The position numbers and the translations under genes were made by a program. The notes under the pieces were generated by a model. It made no database searches. It was not told the origin of the DNA and saw only the letters and a program-made list of their open reading frames with translations. From Phycisphaerales bacterium (lineage in GTDB: Bacteria > Planctomycetota > Phycisphaerae > Phycisphaerales > UBA1924), in contig JAJDDC010000096.1 in the NCBI GenBank assembly GCA_029260515.1, forward strand, positions 1 to 64,000: DNA of 64,000 nt, given 5' to 3'. How positions within the stretch are numbered: position 1 is the first letter of the stretch; every line of letters starts with the position of its first letter. This document shows, piece by piece, positions 9,864-18,265 of the stretch.

Positions 9864-11327
9864 ATGCCATCGTTGCGCACCGTGTTGGTTCTGTCCGTGG
9901 TTACAGGTTTTGTGGCGACGGCGTCGGCACAGTTCGTCGAGGATGACGTCGTGGTGATCCACGAGTTGATCGGCGACGCCGCGGGCGACAACTTCGGGTC
10001 ACAGGTTTGCGCGGTGGCGGACTACAACGGCGACGGGGCGATGGAGTTTCTCGTTGGAGTGGCCGGCGATGACACGGTCGCCAACAACGCCGGCGTCGTG
10101 CACCTCTACGACGGCGCGACCGGGACGATTATCCGCTCGCACTACGGCGAGCATGCGAACGCGGCGGCAGGGTGGATCTGCGACGCCGGGGACGTGGACG
10201 ACGACGGGATCATCGATTATCTGTTCGGGACGAACACGGCGCACGTGTATGTCTTTTCCGGCGCGGACGGGAACGAGTTGCTTCACCTCGTGGGTGTCGG
10301 GGGGACCGGGTTCGGGTTCAGGGCGTGCGGTGTCGGTGACGTGACGGGCGACGGGCGCGGCGATATCCTGGTCGGCGCGTGGAGCGACGATACGGTGGGC
10401 CCCAACTTCGGGCGTGCGTTCCTGTTCTCGGGAGCGGACGGGTCGCTGCTGCGGACGCACGACGGGCCGGCGGTGAACGCGGCGCGGTTCGGGCACACGG
10501 TCTCGGTGATCGGCGATGTCGATGGCGACGAGGTTCCGGACTACAGCGTTGGTGGCCCGGGGCCCTGGGGGCAGTTTTTCCGCGGGCAGGTGCGTGTGTA
10601 CTCGGGGGCCACGGGCGGCGTGCTGTACGAGGTTGATCCGGTGACTACCGGGTGGGCGTTGGCGGGCTGGCAGCAGTGCCTGGGGTTCCAGAACTTTGAC
10701 AACGACGGGGTGCCCGACTTCACGATGTGCGACATCGGGGACAACGAGTTGGGCCCCGAGTCTGGACGGTATTACCAGGTGAGCGGGCGGACCGGCGAGA
10801 TCATCGCGTCGTTCCGGGGCTTCAGCATCAACAGCGGGTTCGGCGGCACGCCATGGTCGCCCGCGGGGAGCATCGGGGACATCACCGGGGACTGCATCTC
10901 GGATGCACTCGTGGCGTCGTGGCGGAGCCAGGTGGGCGCGACGCAGGGCGGGCAGGCGCACGTGCTCGATGGGGCAACGGGCGCCATCCTGGACACGATC
11001 ACATCAAACCGTGCGGGTGTGTTCCTGGCCGGGACGCTCTCGGGCGCGGGCGACGCGAACGGGGACGGGATCGTTGACTACATCCTCCCCGCCAACGCCG
11101 ACTCGAGCAGTCGAGGGGCGGTGTACGTCATCGCGGGCAAGGATCACAGGGCGCCGAATCCCGCGGACCTGAACCCGGACGGCGAGCTGGATTTCTCTGA
11201 TGTGCTCGAGTTTCTGGTGCGGTTCGCCGCGGCGGATCTGAGCGTGGACTACTCGGGCGATGGCTCGCTCGACTTCACGGACGTGCTCGACTTCCTGGAG
11301 TACTTCGCCGGGTCGCCTTGCGGCTGA
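9864..11327 (+). CDS. Secreted FG-GAP (integrin-alpha-like) protein with dockerin-like tail, paralogue 1
   Basis: This 487-residue protein has a signal peptide (cleavage near ATASAQ, about residue 23). Six or seven FG-GAP repeats follow, with calcium loops (DYNGDGAME, DVDDDGIID, DVTGDGRGD, DVDGDEVPD, DANGDGIVD), forming a beta-propeller like that of integrin alpha chains. The C-terminus has two dockerin-like repeats (LDFSDVLEFL, LDFTDVLDFL) ending SPCG. Unlike other dockerin-type tails in the window, the Cys before the first repeat is missing (APNPADLN). It is followed by a close paralogue and preceded by the sigma factor/kinase pair, which may or may not control it. The surface function is unknown. 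Confidence 0.88.
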   Translation: MPSLRTVLVLSVVTGFVATASAQFVEDDVVVIHELIGDAAGDNFGSQVCAVADYNGDGAMEFLVGVAGDDTVANNAGVVHLYDGATGTIIRSHYGEHANAAAGWICDAGDVDDDGIIDYLFGTNTAHVYVFSGADGNELLHLVGVGGTGFGFRACGVGDVTGDGRGDILVGAWSDDTVGPNFGRAFLFSGADGSLLRTHDGPAVNAARFGHTVSVIGDVDGDEVPDYSVGGPGPWGQFFRGQVRVYSGATGGVLYEVDPVTTGWALAGWQQCLGFQNFDNDGVPDFTMCDIGDNELGPESGRYYQVSGRTGEIIASFRGFSINSGFGGTPWSPAGSIGDITGDCISDALVASWRSQVGATQGGQAHVLDGATGAILDTITSNRAGVFLAGTLSGAGDANGDGIVDYILPANADSSSRGAVYVIAGKDHRAPNPADLNPDGELDFSDVLEFLVRFAAADLSVDYSGDGSLDFTDVLDFLEYFAGSPCG

Positions 11328-11696
11328 CACGGGCGTGTACCGGGCCGACGTCGAGTAGTCGCGTCGGGCGACCCCATCCGAACCGAGTGTCGGGCGTGGA
11401 TGTCTCCCTGCGTGGGGGGGCCCGGCCGATGACGGGCGGCCGGCGTGTGACGCACCGGGAGCGTCCTCGGGGGCGGGCCGGCCTCCTTTGGGAGCAGTGG
11501 GATGTTCTCGACAAAAGGCGGGATATTTGTGCGCGATCCGGGCGTGGATCTTGCATGACACGGTGGCGGCCGCTCTGTGGGCGGCAGGCCGGGGGCGTGC
11601 GGGCGATCCGTGACGCCTCGTGAGAAGACCGGGGGCGAGCCGCCGCGATGGACGCGGGGGCGGCGCCCGCGGTCTGGTTGCACAGGAGTCAGAGAT
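11328..11696. other. Intergenic region between the tandem FG-GAP genes
   Basis: This 369-bp gap has no supported gene. Its 3' half contains the second copy of the duplicated upstream block (11530-11606). I see no clear terminator after the first gene. Confidence 0.6.
11530..11606. repeat. Upstream block duplicated before both FG-GAP genes (copy 2)
   Basis: Counterpart of 9698-9775, ending about 90 bp before ATG 11697, the same spacing as in copy 1. The duplication that created the two paralogues therefore included the presumed promoter. Confidence 0.55.
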
Positions 11697-13160
11697 ATGC
11701 CAGCGTTGCGCACGGTGTTTTTTGTTTCCATAGTCGGCGTGGTCGTGCCGACGGCGTCGGCGCAGTTCGTTGAGCCGGACGTGGTGATCATCCACGAGCT
11801 GACCGGGGCGGCGGGGGGGGATAACTTCGGGGCCAACGTCTGTGCGGTCGCCGACTACAACGGCGACGGTGCGATGGAGTTTCTCGTCGCGGCGCCGGGT
11901 GTGGATACTGCGGCGAACAACGCGGGCGTAGTGCACCTGTACGACGGGGCGACGGGGACGATCATCCGGTCGCACTTCGGCGCGCAGGCGTCGGCGGCGG
12001 CTGGGTATCTTTGCGACGCGGGCGACGTGGACGGTGATGGAATCGTTGACTATCTCTTTGGTACGAACACGGCACACGTGTACGTGTACTCGGGCGCGGA
12101 CGGGAGCGAGCTGCACGACATCGCAGGCAGCCCAGGGACGGCGTTTGGTTTCCGTGCGTGCGGCATCGGGGACGTCACGGGCGACGGGAAGGGCGAGATC
12201 CTGGTCGGCGCCTGGAGCGACGACACTGCCGGGTTCAACTTCGGGCGGGCGTTCCTGTACTCGGGAGCGGACGGCTCGCTGATCAGGACGCACGACGGGC
12301 CCGCGTCGGCCAACGCCCAATACGGGCACACGGTGTCGCTGATCGGCGACGTGGACGCCGACGAGGTCCCGGACTACAGCGTCGGGGCGCCGGGGCCTTG
12401 GAGTTCGAGCTTCGCGGGGCAGGTCCGGGTGTACTCGGGCGCATCGGGCGCGGAGTTGTACCGCGTGGACCCGGTGGCGAGCGGGTGGGTGCTCGCGGGC
12501 TGGCAGCAGTGCCAGGGCCTGCAGAACTTTAACGACGACGGTGTGCCGGACTTCGCGATGTGCGACATCGGGGACAACGCGTCGGGGCCCGAGACCGGAC
12601 GGTTCTACAAGGTGGACGGGCTGACGGGCTCGATCATCGGGACGGTCACCGGGTTCAGCATCAACAGCGGGTTCGGCGGTACGCCCTGGACACCCGCGGG
12701 GAGCATCGGGGACATCACGGGGGACTGCATCTCGGACGCGCTGGTGGCGTCGTGGCGGAGCCAGGTGGGCGCGACGCAGGGCGGGCAGGCGCACCTGCTC
12801 GACACCTCGACGGGCGCCGTGCTGCGGACGTTCACGTCCAACCGTGCCGGGGCGTTCCTGGCGGGGACGCTGTCCGGCGCTGGAGACGCGAACGGCGACG
12901 GGATCGGTGACTACATCCTCGCGGCGAACGGGGACACCGGCAGCCGCGGCGCGGTGTACGTGGTCGCTGGCCAGAACCACAAAGCGGCGAACCCTGCGGA
13001 CCTGGTCCCGGACGGGTCGCTGGATTTCTCTGATGTGCTCGAGTTCCTGGTGCGGTTCGCCGCGGCGGATCTGAGCGTGGACTACTCGGGCGATGGCTCG
13101 CTCGACTTCACGGACGTGATTGCGTTCCTGGTGTTCTTCGCCGGGACGCCCTGCGGCTGA
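11697..13160 (+). CDS. Secreted FG-GAP (integrin-alpha-like) protein with dockerin-like tail, paralogue 2
   Basis: At 487 residues it has the same length as the preceding gene product and is very similar throughout, differing mainly by substitutions. It has a signal peptide ending PTASAQ, FG-GAP calcium loops at matching places, and a C-terminal dockerin-like pair (LDFSDVLEFL, LDFTDVIAFL) ending TPCG. The start ATG 11697 matches that of the paralogue; the frame is open upstream but the extra codons are unlike a signal peptide. The pair is clearly a tandem duplication that kept both copies intact. It is followed by a strong terminator at 13191-13241. Confidence 0.88.
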   Translation: MPALRTVFFVSIVGVVVPTASAQFVEPDVVIIHELTGAAGGDNFGANVCAVADYNGDGAMEFLVAAPGVDTAANNAGVVHLYDGATGTIIRSHFGAQASAAAGYLCDAGDVDGDGIVDYLFGTNTAHVYVYSGADGSELHDIAGSPGTAFGFRACGIGDVTGDGKGEILVGAWSDDTAGFNFGRAFLYSGADGSLIRTHDGPASANAQYGHTVSLIGDVDADEVPDYSVGAPGPWSSSFAGQVRVYSGASGAELYRVDPVASGWVLAGWQQCQGLQNFNDDGVPDFAMCDIGDNASGPETGRFYKVDGLTGSIIGTVTGFSINSGFGGTPWTPAGSIGDITGDCISDALVASWRSQVGATQGGQAHLLDTSTGAVLRTFTSNRAGAFLAGTLSGAGDANGDGIGDYILAANGDTGSRGAVYVVAGQNHKAANPADLVPDGSLDFSDVLEFLVRFAAADLSVDYSGDGSLDFTDVIAFLVFFAGTPCG

Positions 13161-13570
13161 TCCGGGCGCGGGTGCTGGACGAACAGCGACCCCCCCTGGG
13201 ATCGCGCGCCGCATCGCGGCCGCGTCCCGGGGGATTTTTTTCTTGATGATGCGGGGCGAGCGTCGTCTTTGGACGATCTGCGCGCGGGAGGACACGCCCG
13301 TCCGACCGGAATGGAATCGGTGTGATGGTGGGCAGGCGCCCGCTCCGGCACGCCTCGGACGCCCCCCGCGCCTGAGCAAATCAGAGCGTCTGGATCCGTG
13401 CGCGGGCCGATCACTGCGGGCTCGGGTTTCGCGTGGCGAATCCGCGGGACCCCGGCTGATCGCTTTCGTATCATCGGGGGACGCTACGCCCGCGCCGGAT
13501 TCGGCATTGAGGGATCGTCCCTCAGCTTGTGCCTTGTTGTCGAGGCCACCGCAGTCCTGGAGTGAACACA
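13161..13570. other. Intergenic region after the FG-GAP pair
   Basis: This 410-bp gap has no supported gene. It begins with the terminator at 13191-13241; the rest is presumably the promoter region of the DUF1801 gene, with no motif I can assign. Confidence 0.6.
13191..13241 (+). terminator. Rho-independent terminator after the second FG-GAP gene
   Basis: CCCCCTGGGA at the left pairs with TCCCGGGGG at the right around an inner GC-rich region, followed directly by seven T residues (13235-13241). It lies about 30 bp after the stop codon. Confidence 0.75.
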
Positions 13571-14119
13571 ATGGCCGGCAAGACGACGAAAAAGGTCGCG
13601 TCGAAGAAGAAGTCCGCGACGAAGACCGCGAAGAAGCCGTCGAAGTCCACAGAGAAGGTCGCGGCCAAGGGGGTCAGTGCGAAGCCCGTCAAGCCGCGCA
13701 AGGTGGTCGCAGAGTCATCAGGCCAGATGAGCGCCTCCGGGCTGATCGACAAGAAGATCGCGGGGCTGGGCGATTGGAGAGGCGAGCGGATGGCCGAGAT
13801 CCGCAGGCTCATCCACGAGGTTGACCCCGCCGTGGTGGAAGATTGGAAGTGGATGGGGACCCCCGTTTGGTCGCACGATGGGATGTACGTCAACGCCAAC
13901 GCCCTTAAGGAAAAGGTGAAGATCACGTTTCATCACGGCGCCCAACTCCGCGACGCGAAGAAGCTTTTCAACAATGGTCTGGGCGGGAACAAGTGGCGGG
14001 CGATCGACATCTACGAGGGCGACAAGATCGATAAGGCCGCGTTCAAGGCGCTGCTGCGCGAGGCTGTGGCGTACAACACCAAACACTCAGTGCCGAAGAG
14101 CAAGGGTTCGAGGGCGTAG
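13571..14119 (+). CDS. DUF1801 (YdhG-like) domain protein with lysine-rich N-terminal tail
   Basis: This 182-residue protein has two parts. Residues 1-50 are an alanine/lysine-rich, histone-H1-like tail (KKVASKKKSATKTAKK). Residues about 55-175 match the DUF1801/YdhG fold: EIRRLIHEVDPAVVEDWKWMGTPVWSHDGM and KEKVKITFHHGAQLRD, ending in a helix rich in Lys. Members are small cytoplasmic proteins of uncertain role, some annotated as iron chaperones. The basic tail could bind nucleic acid, but that is inference. ATG 13571 follows a GGAG about 12 bp upstream. It is monocistronic. Confidence 0.85.
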   Translation: MAGKTTKKVASKKKSATKTAKKPSKSTEKVAAKGVSAKPVKPRKVVAESSGQMSASGLIDKKIAGLGDWRGERMAEIRRLIHEVDPAVVEDWKWMGTPVWSHDGMYVNANALKEKVKITFHHGAQLRDAKKLFNNGLGGNKWRAIDIYEGDKIDKAAFKALLREAVAYNTKHSVPKSKGSRA

Positions 14120-14413
14120 AACCCGCTCGGATCGGCCCGGACGGCGCGAGAGGCGCTCGGGCCGCCAGGGCCCGGCTCGCTCACGGCGCTTCGGGCATCG
14201 TGCCGCGCGGGCATGGAGGGACGCGTGGGAGCGCGCCGCGTACCCGGTTCGCGACGAAGTCTGGGCCCGCAGGCCACGATCGGTGACCGGGGACGACGGC
14301 CACCAGGGGCACGGCGCGTCATGCGTCTCAGATGCGCGATGGGATGTGACGCCCCCGCCGGTCCACACGGGGTCGCCAGCCTCGTCGCAGGCGACCCGCT
14401 GGTACAGGAAGAA

Positions 14414-14486
14414 CTCCCCGAGCTGGACTCGAACCAGCAACCTAGCGGTTAACAGCCGCTCGCTCTACCAATTGAGCTATCGGGGA
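14414..14486 (-). tRNA. tRNA-Asn (GTT)
   Basis: The minus strand folds as a 73-nt cloverleaf. The acceptor stem pairs TCCCCGA with TCGGGGA, the D-arm contains AGCTCAATTGGTAGAGC, the anticodon loop is CTGTTAA (anticodon GTT, Asn), and the T-arm contains GGTTCGAGTCC. The discriminator base is G and CCA is not encoded (TTC follows). No integrase or other mobile gene lies beside it. Confidence 0.97.
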
Positions 14487-14535
14487 TCGGGCCCGTCTCC
14501 GGGGCGGGGGAAGGGTAGGTATCGACGCGGCGGGG

Positions 14536-14928
14536 TCAAGGCGTTGAGGGGCTCAGCGGGGGGCGGGCGATGGCGGCGCCCGCGAGTGTCGCCGGGACGA
14601 GCAGGGCCAGGAACAGGACGTGATACCACACCGGGTATAGGTCCCACGCGGCGATCTCGACCATGAGGCCGACGGCCAGGAGGACGCCTGCGAGCCAGGC
14701 CGCGGCCTGCGTGGGCCGGGCGGGGGCGATGCGGGCCGCGAGGGCGCCCGAGGCGAGGCTGATGACGACGCTGATGGCGAGGATGGTCGCGAGGGGGAGG
14801 ACGGCCTGGACGCCTTCTGACTCATCCACGGCGTCGGGCCACACGGCCGAGACCGCGAGGCCGGCGGCGACCCAGAGGACGCTCCAGAGGACGAATCCGA
14901 CGACGACGGCGAGGATGGCGCGGGCCAT
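14536..14928 (-). CDS. Small four-helix membrane protein in the ArsR operon
   Basis: This 130-residue protein consists of four hydrophobic segments (about 4-28, 42-66, 73-92, 100-122) with short loops, so it should lie in the inner membrane. I recognise no catalytic motif or named family. It is the third gene of an operon after an ArsR-type regulator and an SRPBCC protein, 24 bp after the latter, with AGGAGTCC as ribosome binding site. In ArsR/AHSA1 operons such small membrane proteins (DoxX-like and others) are common companions; the function is unknown. Confidence 0.8.
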   Translation of the reverse strand: MARAILAVVVGFVLWSVLWVAAGLAVSAVWPDAVDESEGVQAVLPLATILAISVVISLASGALAARIAPARPTQAAAWLAGVLLAVGLMVEIAAWDLYPVWYHVLFLALLVPATLAGAAIARPPLSPSTP

Positions 14929-14952
14929 GTGTGGACTCCTGTGTACGAGGTG

Positions 14953-15492
14953 TTACTGCCAGTTCTCGGTGCGGCACTTCTTGGGGCTGGTGGGCTCGAG
15001 TACACGGAAGACCAGGTAGATGAGGCGGGTGGTCAGGGGCGGGCGCCCCTTCTCGCAGGCGGCCTTGAGGGTCTTGCAGATGAAGTTCCCGCCGCGGGCC
15101 ATGTTCTTGGTGGTCTTCGTGCCGGGCGCGGCGTTCTCGACGGTGAGGGTGAAGCGGGTCGCGGTGGGCGAGAGCTCCTCGAGGTCGTAAACGACGGTGC
15201 ACTCGGGGTCGTCGTAGGCGGTGAAGCGGAAGGAGTGGCTGAGGCGGCGGGGCGGGTCGAACTCGATGACGTCGCCGACGACGGAGGTGTACTTGCCGCT
15301 CTTGGTGCGCATCCGGATCGGGGCGCCCGGGGCGAGTGTGGGGGCGAACATCTGGGCGTTGAACATCGCGGCCTGGGGCTCGTCGGTCTTGGTGATCTCG
15401 CGCCAGACGGTCTGGATGGGGGCGTTGATCTCGATGGAGTAGACCATCGGGGCGGCCCCGGTCTCGGTGCGGGTCGCGGCGGCGTCGGTCAT
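14953..15492 (-). CDS. SRPBCC (START/AHSA1-type) domain protein
   Basis: This 179-residue protein has the START-like fold pattern: an initial strand (SIEINAPIQTVWREITKTDE), a central set of strands with FDPPRRLSHSFRFTAYDDPE, and a long C-terminal helix. AHSA1-like members bind hydrophobic ligands in a deep cavity. Its ATG overlaps the stop of the ArsR-type gene by 4 bp (ATGA), so the two are translationally coupled. ArsR-SRPBCC pairs are widespread; the SRPBCC protein may sense or modify the compound the regulator responds to, though the ligand cannot be told from sequence. Confidence 0.88.
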   Translation of the reverse strand: MTDAAATRTETGAAPMVYSIEINAPIQTVWREITKTDEPQAAMFNAQMFAPTLAPGAPIRMRTKSGKYTSVVGDVIEFDPPRRLSHSFRFTAYDDPECTVVYDLEELSPTATRFTLTVENAAPGTKTTKNMARGGNFICKTLKAACEKGRPPLTTRLIYLVFRVLEPTSPKKCRTENWQ

Positions 15493-15863
15493 CGCTTCTT
15501 GCTCCGTTTGGGATTGCGCGCGGCCTTGGACTCGCTTTTGGCCTGGGCCTCGGCGCGGTACTTGATGTCGGTGACCCGACCCGCCCAGTGGCGGGCGTAC
15601 TTGGTGGTCCAGCGCTCATAGACGAGCTGGATGGGGGCGGCGTTGAAGAAGAGGAGACGCTCGCGGCCTTCCTTGCGGGACGTGACGAGGCCGGCGGCCT
15701 CGAGGACGGACAGGTGTTTCATGACGGCGATGCGTGACATGTCGAAGCGGTCGGCGACGTCCCCGACCGGGGCCCCCGGGTGGTTGGTGAGGATGTCGAG
15801 GATCCGCCGCCTTGCGGGGTTCGACAGGGCCTGGAAGACGGCGTCCATGTCGTCCGGATTCAT
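15489..15863 (-). CDS. ArsR-family winged-helix transcriptional regulator
   Basis: This 124-residue protein has a winged helix at about 5-85: VFQALSNPARRRILDILTNHPGAPVGDVADRF, then the recognition helix region MSRIAVMKHLSVLEAAGLV and the wing KEGRERLLFF. The tail is Lys/Arg-rich. No metal-binding Cys motif (CxC) is present, so it belongs with the non-metal ArsR regulators that pair with SRPBCC proteins. It heads a three-gene operon. A palindrome covering its own start codon (15862-15881) points to autorepression. Confidence 0.92.
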   Translation of the reverse strand: MNPDDMDAVFQALSNPARRRILDILTNHPGAPVGDVADRFDMSRIAVMKHLSVLEAAGLVTSRKEGRERLLFFNAAPIQLVYERWTTKYARHWAGRVTDIKYRAEAQAKSESKAARNPKRSKKR

Positions 15864-15881
15864 GTAACAAATAGGTTACAT
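15862..15881. promoter_or_regulatory. Probable ArsR operator overlapping the start codon
   Basis: The inverted repeat ATGTAAC-N6-GTTACAT has perfect 7-bp arms (15862-15868 and 15875-15881) and is markedly AT-rich in a GC-rich setting. The regulator's start codon is at 15861-15863. Binding here would block both initiation of transcription and translation of the regulator's own operon. Confidence 0.7.
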
Positions 15882-15974
15882 ATGCGGTGTGGCCCGGTCA
15901 AGGCACGAGAGAGAAAAACTGGTCGGGCGGTCCGGGCGAGAAACCGCGTCACGTCGCGGGGGGTATGGCTGGGT

Positions 15975-17420
15975 ATGGCGAGGATGCGGTATGTGGTTGG
16001 GGTGTGCCTGCTCGCGGCGATGGCGTTGCGGGCCGTCGGGGCGCCCTCGGACGTGTTCGAGGTCGGCGGGGCGCCCGCGGAGCGGGGGTGGGTGACGTTC
16101 GCGGAGGAAGCGCCAGCCGGGGCTCGGGCCGGGTCGGGGATGCTGCGGCGGCTGAACGGGGTCGCGGCGGTGTTGGACAGGGCCGCGGTGCGTGAGCTGC
16201 GGCGGTCGGCGCGCAAAGCCTGGCGGGGGGACGCCGACGAGTTCGAGAGCCGGTGGTACGTGCATCTGGAGAACGGGCACGGACGGACGCGGGTCGAGAT
16301 CCTGCGGTCGCCCGACGCGTGGGTGGTCAGGTCGCTCGAGGACACGTCGCTCGGTGCGGAGTTGCACGAGCGTTGGTTCGCGCCGTTGGCGACGGCGTGG
16401 GCGCCGGCTCCGATCGACGGGGGGGAGGGCATCCCGGCCGGGCGGGTTGTTGATCTGGCGCCGCCGTACGTCGAGGGGGCAGTGGTGCTGACGGATCTGG
16501 TCATGCGCGACCGTTTTGGGGCGGGGCGCGGGGGCGCGGACGAGGCGTTGTCTGGCGTGACGCGGGTGCTCGAAGAAGAGCAGATGTGGGTGCGGCTGCC
16601 GCAGGGCTACGACCCCGGCGTCGCGAGCGGGGTAGTTGTCTGGTGCAGCCCGACGCCTCGATGGCGGATCCCCGCGGAGTTTCATGGTGTGTTGGACGAG
16701 CTGAACCTGATCGCGTGCGGGTTCGACAATGCGGGGAACAATCGCCGGACACGGGACGGTTCGACGCACGGGATTGTGGATCGTCTGCAGTTGATGCTGG
16801 ACGCGGCGCAGACGTGCCGTGCGAGGTTCAATGTTGACGGGTCGCGGGTGTACATGAGCGGGTTCTCCGGTGGCGGTCGGGTGAGCTCGATCATGGTGCT
16901 GGCGTTCCCGGAGGTATTCGCTGGCGCGGCGCCGATCGTCGGGTTCGACTCGTACAAGCCGGCGCCCGTCGGGGGGGGCAAGTACGTGCCGGCGCGGCTG
17001 CCCAAGCCCAAGGGTGCGCGGTGGAAGCTGGTGCAAGAGCGCCGGATGTGGGCGTTGACGGGGTCTGAGGATTTCAACCGCGTGGAGATGGAGGCGAGGG
17101 TGGCGGGGCTTGTGGAGGACGGGCTGCAGGTGCGGTTGCACACGACGCCCGGGATGCCTCACGAAAAGATGCCGGCGGAGGGGACGGTTGCGGACGCGGT
17201 CCGCTGGATCGACGAGCCCTGGCGGGAGGCGCGGGGGGCGGGAGTCGAGCGGGCGGAGTCGATGTGGGACACGTACCTCGAGTGGTTTGGGCACGCGGCG
17301 CCGACGGACGATGAGGCGGCTGGGGCGCTGGTGGAGATTACGAACGCGGCGCCCTGGTCTCAGGCGGCGTGGCGTGCGGCGCGGCTTCTGGGGTACGAGC
17401 GGCCCGGGGGGGCGCCGTAG
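15975..17420 (+). CDS. Secreted alpha/beta-hydrolase (esterase/PHB depolymerase-like)
   Basis: This 481-residue protein has a signal peptide (about 1-22, ending AVGA). A non-catalytic N-terminal half is followed by an alpha/beta-hydrolase domain from about residue 195. The nucleophile elbow is GFSGGG with Ser298, and GMPHEKM near residue 395 may supply the histidine. The arrangement VWVRLPQGYDPG...SRVYMSGFSGGGRVSS is like that of secreted feruloyl esterase/PHB-depolymerase-type hydrolases. The substrate is unknown. The start is ATG 15975 or ATG 15984; both give the same signal peptide. It is divergent from the ArsR operon and about 90 bp before the oxygenase gene. Confidence 0.78.
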   Translation: MARMRYVVGVCLLAAMALRAVGAPSDVFEVGGAPAERGWVTFAEEAPAGARAGSGMLRRLNGVAAVLDRAAVRELRRSARKAWRGDADEFESRWYVHLENGHGRTRVEILRSPDAWVVRSLEDTSLGAELHERWFAPLATAWAPAPIDGGEGIPAGRVVDLAPPYVEGAVVLTDLVMRDRFGAGRGGADEALSGVTRVLEEEQMWVRLPQGYDPGVASGVVVWCSPTPRWRIPAEFHGVLDELNLIACGFDNAGNNRRTRDGSTHGIVDRLQLMLDAAQTCRARFNVDGSRVYMSGFSGGGRVSSIMVLAFPEVFAGAAPIVGFDSYKPAPVGGGKYVPARLPKPKGARWKLVQERRMWALTGSEDFNRVEMEARVAGLVEDGLQVRLHTTPGMPHEKMPAEGTVADAVRWIDEPWREARGAGVERAESMWDTYLEWFGHAAPTDDEAAGALVEITNAAPWSQAAWRAARLLGYERPGGAP

Positions 17421-17506
17421 CGCTGTCTGGGGGGGGAAAAATCCAGCCGCGATCGTGCGCCGCCCGAAACCAGTCTGGTAGGCGGCGTACACACGGAGGG
17501 CGGCGG

Positions 17507-18247
17507 ATGACGATCGCGATCGAGGAACGACGGGCGGCGACCGGACTCGCGGGCGGCGCGGACGAGCGTGATGACCCGTTCGAGCACGCCATGTACGCGA
17601 TGGTGAACGCGGGGGTGCGGGGCTACCCGTTTGCGCACCTGATTGTGCCGCGGGTCTTCCCGGCGTGGTTCTATCGGGAGATGGTCGCGAACTTTCCGGG
17701 CGACGACGAGTTGGCGCCCTTGAACGAGCGGTACCCGCTGCGGCGGACGATCACGCTGAGCGACGAGGACGCGGCGGCGGGGCTGGCGGAGCCGCGGCGA
17801 TCGTTCTGGGCGGGCGTGCGCGCGGGGCTGTCGAGCCCGGCGTTCATGGACTTCGTCGTGCGATTGTTCGGCGACGCTGTGGGCGACCGGTTCGCGCCGG
17901 ATCTGGAGGCGCGGCTGTATTTGTTCAGGGACGCGGGCGGGTACGCGATCGGGCCGCACGCGGACACGGCACGCAAGATCGTGACGATGCTGTTCTACAT
18001 GCCCGAGGACGAGCGATCGCTCGCGTGCGGGACAACGCTCCTGAAGAAGACGGGGGACGGGCCGTTGCGGGACAGTGCGGACAACGACTGGTCCGGGTTC
18101 GCGGCGGTCAAGACGGCGCCGTTCGAGGCGAACTCGGTGGCGGGGTTCCTGGTCACCGACCGGAGCTACCACGGCGTGCGCAAGACGCCCGAGGGCGTGG
18201 CGCGGCGGAGCATGCAGCTGTTTATCCTCGACCGCTCGCGGGCCTGA
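17507..18247 (+). CDS. 2-oxoglutarate/Fe(II)-dependent oxygenase-like protein
   Basis: This 246-residue protein has the jelly-roll iron site of the 2OG-Fe(II) superfamily: HAD at 151-153 (GPHADTARK) as the HxD motif, and a distal His222 (SYHGVRKT) followed by Arg residues (VARRSMQ) suited to bind 2-oxoglutarate. Such enzymes hydroxylate proteins, lipids or small molecules. The start ATG 17507 has GGAGGGCGG just upstream. The GSCFA-domain gene follows after 18 bp, probably in one operon, hinting at a shared pathway modifying a glycan or small molecule. The substrate cannot be named. Confidence 0.82.
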   Translation: MTIAIEERRAATGLAGGADERDDPFEHAMYAMVNAGVRGYPFAHLIVPRVFPAWFYREMVANFPGDDELAPLNERYPLRRTITLSDEDAAAGLAEPRRSFWAGVRAGLSSPAFMDFVVRLFGDAVGDRFAPDLEARLYLFRDAGGYAIGPHADTARKIVTMLFYMPEDERSLACGTTLLKKTGDGPLRDSADNDWSGFAAVKTAPFEANSVAGFLVTDRSYHGVRKTPEGVARRSMQLFILDRSRA

Positions 18248-18265
18248 GGCTGATGGGGTGACACG

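Noticed and set aside
11004-13571. Long minus-strand open frame (about 855 codons) antisense to the FG-GAP genes
   Set aside because: It is rich in Arg/Pro/His, as expected for the complement of GC-biased coding DNA, has no domain or signal sequence, and lies wholly over two genes with clear families.
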